Both the position numbers and the translations under genes were made by a program. A DNA stretch of 18,277 bases from JAJTYI01 sp964420145. Its GTDB lineage: Bacteria > Patescibacteriota > Dojkabacteria > B142 > OLB20. The stretch spans positions 1-18,277 of the forward strand of contig CAYQRB010000018.1 of the NCBI GenBank assembly GCA_964420145.1, given 5' to 3'. The notes beneath the pieces are model-generated. The model was given only the letters and a program-made list of their open reading frames with translations, did not search any database and was not told the DNA's origin. Below, piece by piece: positions 14,808 to 18,277 of the stretch; the first letter of the stretch is position 1; every line of letters starts with the position of its first letter.

Positions 14808-15332
14808 TCAAGGTTTCGTCTTTGATCTGTGTCTCTTTTTTGGTTTAGTTCGATATTCAAGTTTATTTTTAAGATTGTCAATAAATTGTATTTTTTCTTT
14901 TGCTTCTTTTTTTAATAAAATTGAGCAGGTTTTGACATAGGGACTAATAACCATCCGTAACTTATCCAACTGGTAAAGATATTTGACTAACGAATAAAAA
15001 TCTCCATCACTTGTAACAATAACTGCTTGATTGAAGTTATTTAAATCAAGCATAGTCTGAAGAACTAAATCAGCGTCAACATTTCCTTTGACTTCTCCTT
15101 GCCCATTCGGCAAAGTGGGCTTGAATATAAGAATATAACCCGACTTTTGTAGTGCTTGATATAAATTCTGGTTATTTGGAATGAAGCCAATGAAAAGATA
15201 GGCAACATCTACATTGTACTTTTCTTTAAGATAGATGCGAAATTTTCCATAATCCAATTTCCAGCCAAGAGAAGAAACACCCTTGTTCAGATTTTGGCTG
15301 TCAATAAAAGCATAGTTTGTCTTGATTTTCAT
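14808..15332 (-). CDS. NYN-domain protein (LabA/DUF88-like putative ribonuclease)
   Basis: The 174-residue protein has the PIN-like NYN fold: A-F-I-D-S-Q-N-L with D11, then K-G-N-V-D-A-D-L-V-L with D86 and D88, then V-I-V-T-S-D-G-D-F with D109 and D111. These acidic positions form the metal site of NYN nucleases, so RNA cleavage or processing is expected; the target is unknown. The C-terminus is strongly basic (K-P-K-K-R-H-R-S-K-T-K-P), consistent with nucleic-acid binding. It is the first assigned gene of a minus-strand run that continues with the Ldh_2 dehydrogenase 69 bases downstream. No Shine-Dalgarno site is seen, but an extended -10 promoter motif lies just upstream. Confidence 0.92.
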   Translation of the reverse strand: MKIKTNYAFIDSQNLNKGVSSLGWKLDYGKFRIYLKEKYNVDVAYLFIGFIPNNQNLYQALQKSGYILIFKPTLPNGQGEVKGNVDADLVLQTMLDLNNFNQAVIVTSDGDFYSLVKYLYQLDKLRMVISPYVKTCSILLKKEAKEKIQFIDNLKNKLEYRTKPKKRHRSKTKP

Positions 15333-15355
15333 AAAACTATCTTACAGCTAAAAGA

Positions 15356-15364
15356 ATTATACCA
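15356..15364 (-). promoter_or_regulatory. Extended -10 promoter candidate for the NYN gene
   Basis: The minus strand reads TGGTATAAT (15364-15356), a perfect extended -10 motif 24 bases before the ATG at 15332. No convincing -35 box accompanies it, which extended -10 promoters tolerate. Confidence 0.42.
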
Positions 15365-15552
15365 ACCCCAACCATTCCAATCAGTCCGTGGAATATAGGA
15401 AATGTATTATTTATAATAAATTTGTGACAATTTTAGCAGGAAAATAGGAATTTAGATATATTGCGTTTTATAAACTTTTACCAGACAAACCACACTTCCA
15501 CTAACTGTCGATTTATAGTATATTTTATTATTAAGTATTATATACAGATATT

Positions 15553-15834
15553 ATGTCAGTCGATAAAATTAAGCATAAGATAAAGAATAGACGCAAATTA
15601 ACCTACAAAGAACTAGAATGGGACTATTTGCCTATGATTGTGCTTTTTGCAGTAGTAACTGGGATTTTAACATTGTTATTTATACTACTTATTGTTTATC
15701 AAGATAGTTTGGCAGAAGAAGAGTTGAGCAGGCTTAGAAAGTTTAGATTGTTTAATAACTATCTAAATAATGAAGAATATATTCGGCCTACTGAAGTTAT
15801 AGAAATGGAGGATATTTTTATAGAAGATAATTAA
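15553..15834 (+). CDS. Small single-pass membrane protein, unknown
   Basis: The 93-residue product has a basic N-terminus (K-I-K-H-K-I-K-N-R-R-K), one hydrophobic helix (about 28-50) and a charged C-terminal tail (about 51-93) that is rich in Glu, Asn and Tyr. The positive-inside rule places the N-terminus in the cytoplasm and the acidic tail outside. No family is recognised. It stands alone, divergent from the NYN gene, with no clear Shine-Dalgarno site. The clean membrane helix between oppositely charged flanks makes it a probable real gene. Confidence 0.7.
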   Translation: MSVDKIKHKIKNRRKLTYKELEWDYLPMIVLFAVVTGILTLLFILLIVYQDSLAEEELSRLRKFRLFNNYLNNEEYIRPTEVIEMEDIFIEDN

Positions 15835-15903
15835 GATCTATACATATAGAAAACAAAAGTATTGTGATCGTACTATTGGTTTGAATCAGTATCCTTTTAT
15901 CAA

Positions 15904-15932
15904 TTATAGATTACTTGAAAAATAATCTATAA
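15904..15932. repeat. Perfect 10-bp inverted repeat
   Basis: Arms at 15904-15913 and 15923-15932 are exactly complementary around a 9-base loop. The stem is almost all A/T, and only a weak T-rich stretch follows, so it is a poor terminator for the gene ending at 15834. It could mark a transcript 3' end or a protein-binding site. Confidence 0.6.
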
Positions 15933-16001
15933 GCATCTCTTTATTAAAACACTCGTTATAGGTTGCAAGTTTACCAAGCTCATCTACTCGGATTTTCCCA
16001 T

Positions 16002-16021
16002 AGAAAAGTAGTAGCTTTTCT
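16002..16021 (+). terminator. Weak hairpin between the small membrane gene and the tRNA
   Basis: AGAAAAG (16002-16008) pairs with CTTTTCT (16015-16021) around a 6-base loop, followed by a short T/C run. It could end transcription from the left or merely lie in the tRNA promoter region. The low GC content makes it doubtful. Confidence 0.25.
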
Positions 16022-16032
16022 TCCTTAAATAG

Positions 16033-16038
16033 TATAAT
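16033..16038 (+). promoter_or_regulatory. Candidate -10 box for tRNA-Ser
   Basis: A perfect TATAAT lies 38 bases before the mature tRNA 5' end. No good -35 box is seen, so confidence is low. Confidence 0.3.
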
Positions 16039-16076
16039 TAACCAATATTATAACAAAGACGATTACAATGAGGTTT

Positions 16077-16163
16077 GGAAGGATGCTGGAGTGGTCTAAC
16101 AGCACAGTCTCGAAAACTGCTGGGGGAGAAATCTCCACCTGGGTTCGAATCCCAGTCCTTCCG
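16077..16163 (+). tRNA. tRNA-Ser (anticodon CGA)
   Basis: An 87-base cloverleaf with a long variable arm, a mark of tRNA-Ser or tRNA-Leu. The acceptor GGAAGGA (16077-16083) pairs with TCCTTCC (16156-16162), and the discriminator is G. The anticodon loop CTCGAAA gives CGA, reading UCG serine codons. The variable arm GGAG/CTCC and the T arm CTGGG-TTCGAAT-CCCAG are intact. The D stem has three pairs, and the outermost anticodon-stem pair is an A-C mismatch. The 3' CCA is not encoded, so a CCA-adding enzyme must complete it. Confidence 0.96.
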
Positions 16164-16343
16164 TATCTGAAGTACTTATAAAATAAAAACTTTTACCCTT
16201 ATCAAAGTGGTCATTATCTCCTCTTTCTGTTTTTTCTTGAGTTAATAAATAGAGCAACATCAATCCTCATCAGCCTATTAAGTTCTATCACTGTGTATAT
16301 AAAAAGGTGAAGTAGAGAGGGTTTTCTAGGATTTTAAATTTTA

Positions 16344-16372
16344 TTGACTTCATCTTTTAGAGAGAAGATAAT
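16344..16372 (+). promoter_or_regulatory. Near-consensus sigma70 promoter for the propeller gene
   Basis: TTGACT (16344-16349) and GATAAT (16367-16372) are separated by exactly 17 bases, each a 5/6 match to consensus. Transcription would start near 16379, leaving about 20 bases of A/T-only leader without a Shine-Dalgarno site before ATG 16400. Confidence 0.65.
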
Positions 16373-16399
16373 TAAAAAATATATTTTATAAAAACATAT

Positions 16400-17929
16400 A
16401 TGGATATAAATAACCCTCAGGATAATAATTTTCCTCAACATAGTAATACAATAGAAAATATCCCTAGTAATAGAAGAAACAATGAAGGATCAACTATAGG
16501 TAACAAAACTCTTATAATTGTTAGTGGTGGTATTCTTGTAGTTGTGGTGGTTGTTTTACTCTTAGTGTTTTTGGTCGGAAGTAAAGATGATAATACGAAC
16601 ATAGCTAATAATAATAGGTATATAAATACGGAAGAAGATGATAGCAAGAGAGTAGAAGAAGATTATGGTAGTAGGATAGAAGAAGATAACAATACAAATA
16701 CTGAGAAAAAGGTAAATAGTTTTGAGGCAGTACCAATAAACTGTAGTCCTCAGGATGAAAATCAGTGGTATCGTACTGACAGTACATTTGTTGTTGATCC
16801 CAAAAACCCAAGCATTATGTATGTGAATGTAGAATACAAAGGTTTTTATAAAACTACAGATAATGGTAGTACCTGGAATCTAAAAACAAACGGTATTGTA
16901 ACTGATCATAAAGATAGCACCACGGGTAAACCATGTTACACCGAGTACCCGGTAGCAGTTATTGATCCAGTTAATTCGTCAAGGTTACTGTTGGCTACCA
17001 GTGGAGGAGGTGGCGGAACAATAAATGACCCCAATATGCACGGAGGAGGGGTCTATGAAACTACAGATGGAGGTGAATCGTGGCACCAGAAAATAAACGA
17101 AACAATGAATGGTTATGTTACACATGCACTTGTTTTGGATCCTCTTAATTCTAACACTTGGTATTACGGAACAGCTGCATCTCCAGCCTCATATCGTGAA
17201 GCCGATCCCAATAAAATATGGGTAACCAAAGGAATCATTTATAAAACTAGTGATAATGGAAACAACTGGGAAGAGTTACCGACTGGAGTTATTAAAGATA
17301 CTCGTTTAACACATATTGCAGTTAACCCTAGCAATAACCAACAAATTGTAGCTTCCACAGTTCATATGCTCCATATGCAGTCGGGTCCAAACAAGATAGG
17401 GGATCAGAATATGGGTATAATAGAAAGTCTTGATGGTGGGGCGACTTGGAAACGGATTGATAATCTACCAAAACAATATGAGGCTTCTTACGATTTTGCT
17501 GGCTCTAAAACAAACTTTAATAAAATGTTTCATATACCTGCAACAAATGACGGGATAAAGGGAAAGAGTTTTTATAGCATTGATGGTGGGCATAACTGGT
17601 TAGCGTCCTCGTCAAATATGGATATGGTTAAATATAACCCTAATGTTGTTGATGGCAGTGAAATTGTTGGCTATAAATGGCAATGTACGGATGGCCCTTG
17701 TGTTAGTAGCCTATATAAAAGTACCGATTCTGGAGCTACATGGAAGCCTTTTGGTACACTTCCTGTTGAAATCAAGAATTTACAGGATCATAAAACACGC
17801 ATCCAAAATATTGTTTGGCATCCAACCGATAAAAATACTTTTTTCATGACCGGTGCTAGTGGGTTTGTGTGGAAGACTGTTGATAACGGCAAAACCTGGA
17901 TAAAACTTCTTGACTATACACAAATTTAA
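16400..17929 (+). CDS. Membrane-anchored Asp-box (BNR/sortilin-like) beta-propeller protein
   Basis: The 509-residue product has a polar, Asn-rich cytoplasmic N-terminus, one membrane helix (37-60), an acidic low-complexity stalk with imperfect E-E-D repeats (61-108) and a large outer domain. That domain has seven Asp-boxes of the S/T-x-D-x-G-x-x-W type: T-D-N-G-S-T-W (about 154), T-D-G-G-E-S-W (222), S-D-N-G-N-N-W (284), L-D-G-G-A-T-W (343), I-D-G-G-H-N-W (394), T-D-S-G-A-T-W (442) and V-D-N-G-K-T-W (493). This predicts a propeller of the sialidase/VPS10/Ycf48 class. No sialidase Arg triad is evident, so binding of a protein or glycan is more likely than hydrolysis (inference). It is transcribed alone from a strong promoter and converges on the DUF4430-like gene. 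Confidence 0.88.
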   Translation: MDINNPQDNNFPQHSNTIENIPSNRRNNEGSTIGNKTLIIVSGGILVVVVVVLLLVFLVGSKDDNTNIANNNRYINTEEDDSKRVEEDYGSRIEEDNNTNTEKKVNSFEAVPINCSPQDENQWYRTDSTFVVDPKNPSIMYVNVEYKGFYKTTDNGSTWNLKTNGIVTDHKDSTTGKPCYTEYPVAVIDPVNSSRLLLATSGGGGGTINDPNMHGGGVYETTDGGESWHQKINETMNGYVTHALVLDPLNSNTWYYGTAASPASYREADPNKIWVTKGIIYKTSDNGNNWEELPTGVIKDTRLTHIAVNPSNNQQIVASTVHMLHMQSGPNKIGDQNMGIIESLDGGATWKRIDNLPKQYEASYDFAGSKTNFNKMFHIPATNDGIKGKSFYSIDGGHNWLASSSNMDMVKYNPNVVDGSEIVGYKWQCTDGPCVSSLYKSTDSGATWKPFGTLPVEIKNLQDHKTRIQNIVWHPTDKNTFFMTGASGFVWKTVDNGKTWIKLLDYTQI

Positions 17930-17976
17930 AATAAGAAGGCACTTAGAGTTGATATAGACAAGTTTAGACTATGGGT

Positions 17977-18277
17977 TTACTGAATAGTTTCTAGTACTAG
18001 TGAGATTCTATCTCCTTCTTTGGGTTGTGTGTTTAGCATACCATCGGGACTTGGTTCCCCGTTAACCTTTAAAATCCAGATTTTACCATCTTCTGTTGGG
18101 TTATAGGAGTTTATTGAACTAATAGATATTTCTTCTTTTCCGTTCATTTCAAAAGAATCGAACTCTATTTTGAGATTATCGTTTGAAAGAATTATTGCAT
18201 TTAATATCTCGTAAATATTTTCTCCATCTATAAATTGAAAGTCGATTACTGTCTCTACTCCGTCTTTGTCAGTGATT
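17977..18277 (-). CDS. DUF4430-like domain protein, C-terminal 100 codons, 5' end outside window
   Basis: The minus strand is open from the right edge to TAA 17977-17979. The visible part contains F-I-D-G-E-N-I-Y-E-I-L, then K-I-W-I-L-K-V-N-G-E-P, then P-K-E-G-D-R-I-S-L-V-L-E. The W-x-x-x-V-N-G followed by x-x-G-D-x-I motif is that of DUF4430 domains, found in secreted proteins and related to the C-terminal domain of cobalamin-binding intrinsic factor/transcobalamin. These domains often sit on bacterial surface proteins, sometimes for cobalamin-like ligands; the ligand here is unknown. The upstream part, including any signal or anchor, is beyond the window. It converges with the propeller gene, with 47 bases between the stops. 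Confidence 0.75.
   Translation of the reverse strand, partial: ITDKDGVETVIDFQFIDGENIYEILNAIILSNDNLKIEFDSFEMNGKEEISISSINSYNPTEDGKIWILKVNGEPSPDGMLNTQPKEGDRISLVLETIQ

Larger units (their letters stand above)
15904..16047 (-). pseudogene. Possible gene remnant or unannotated short gene without a start codon
   Basis: A minus-strand frame of 47 codons ends at TAA 15904-15906 and has protein-like composition (F-K-E-E-K-L-L-L-F-Y-G-K-I-R-V-D-E-L-G, then T-Y-N-E-C-F-N-K-E-M-L-I-D-Y-F). It has no ATG, GTG or TTG near its beginning. One extra A in the A4 run near 15995-15998 would join it to an ATG (M-G-K-I-R-V-D...). I do not recognise a family. It may be the tail of a decayed gene beside the tRNA, or a chance frame. 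Confidence 0.3.

Noticed and set aside
16190..16310. Minus-strand 25-codon frame from a GTG with a basic C-terminus
   Set aside because: Too short, no ribosome site, no recognised similarity; likely chance.
17930..17976. A terminator between the propeller and DUF4430-like genes
   Set aside because: No stable hairpin with a T run could be drawn in these 47 bases.

Overview
The window looks like part of a streamlined, AT-rich bacterial chromosome, most likely from the Candidate Phyla Radiation (Patescibacteria; the Microgenomates/Katanobacteria/Dojkabacteria side would fit). This placement is inference. It rests on short intergenic gaps, few Shine-Dalgarno sites, a tRNA gene without an encoded CCA end, long Pro/Thr linkers in surface proteins, dockerin-like and cohesin-like modules, and little biosynthetic metabolism. 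TGA and TAA both act as ordinary stops (TGA ends the genes at 4769-6322 and 13044-13427), so the standard bacterial code applies.

Layout. Positions 1-3142 (minus) hold the first 1047 codons of a very large modular surface protein that runs off the left edge. Divergently, 3296-8841 (plus) is a tight run: gltX, a membrane-anchored transglutaminase-like protein without the catalytic Cys, and two consecutive ORFs that together match one phosphoenolpyruvate-synthase-like protein. That protein has lost its key active-site residues and is split by one in-frame TAA. Positions 8860-10664 (minus) encode three small membrane or exported proteins, including a cohesin-like one. A half-length MFS-like membrane protein follows at 10753-11394 (plus).

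From 15332 down to 11412 (minus) lie a NYN-domain protein, an Ldh_2-family dehydrogenase, an AbrB-type antitoxin/PIN toxin pair, a Nudix hydrolase and a YkuE-like metallophosphoesterase. The Nudix gene appears to start at an ATG overlapping the toxin stop and to need a -1 shift at a dnaX-like A AAA AAG heptamer; otherwise it carries a one-base indel. On the right are a small single-pass membrane protein, tRNA-Ser(CGA), a membrane-anchored seven-Asp-box propeller behind a near-consensus promoter, and the C-terminal end of a DUF4430-like protein.

How the genes may work together: much of the window is cell-surface machinery (modular adhesin-like protein, cohesin-like partner, propeller, DUF4430-like protein, two further anchored proteins). 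The most unusual unit is the run after gltX, where two enzyme folds are kept at near full length without their catalytic residues. No stretch over 300 bases lacks a gene.
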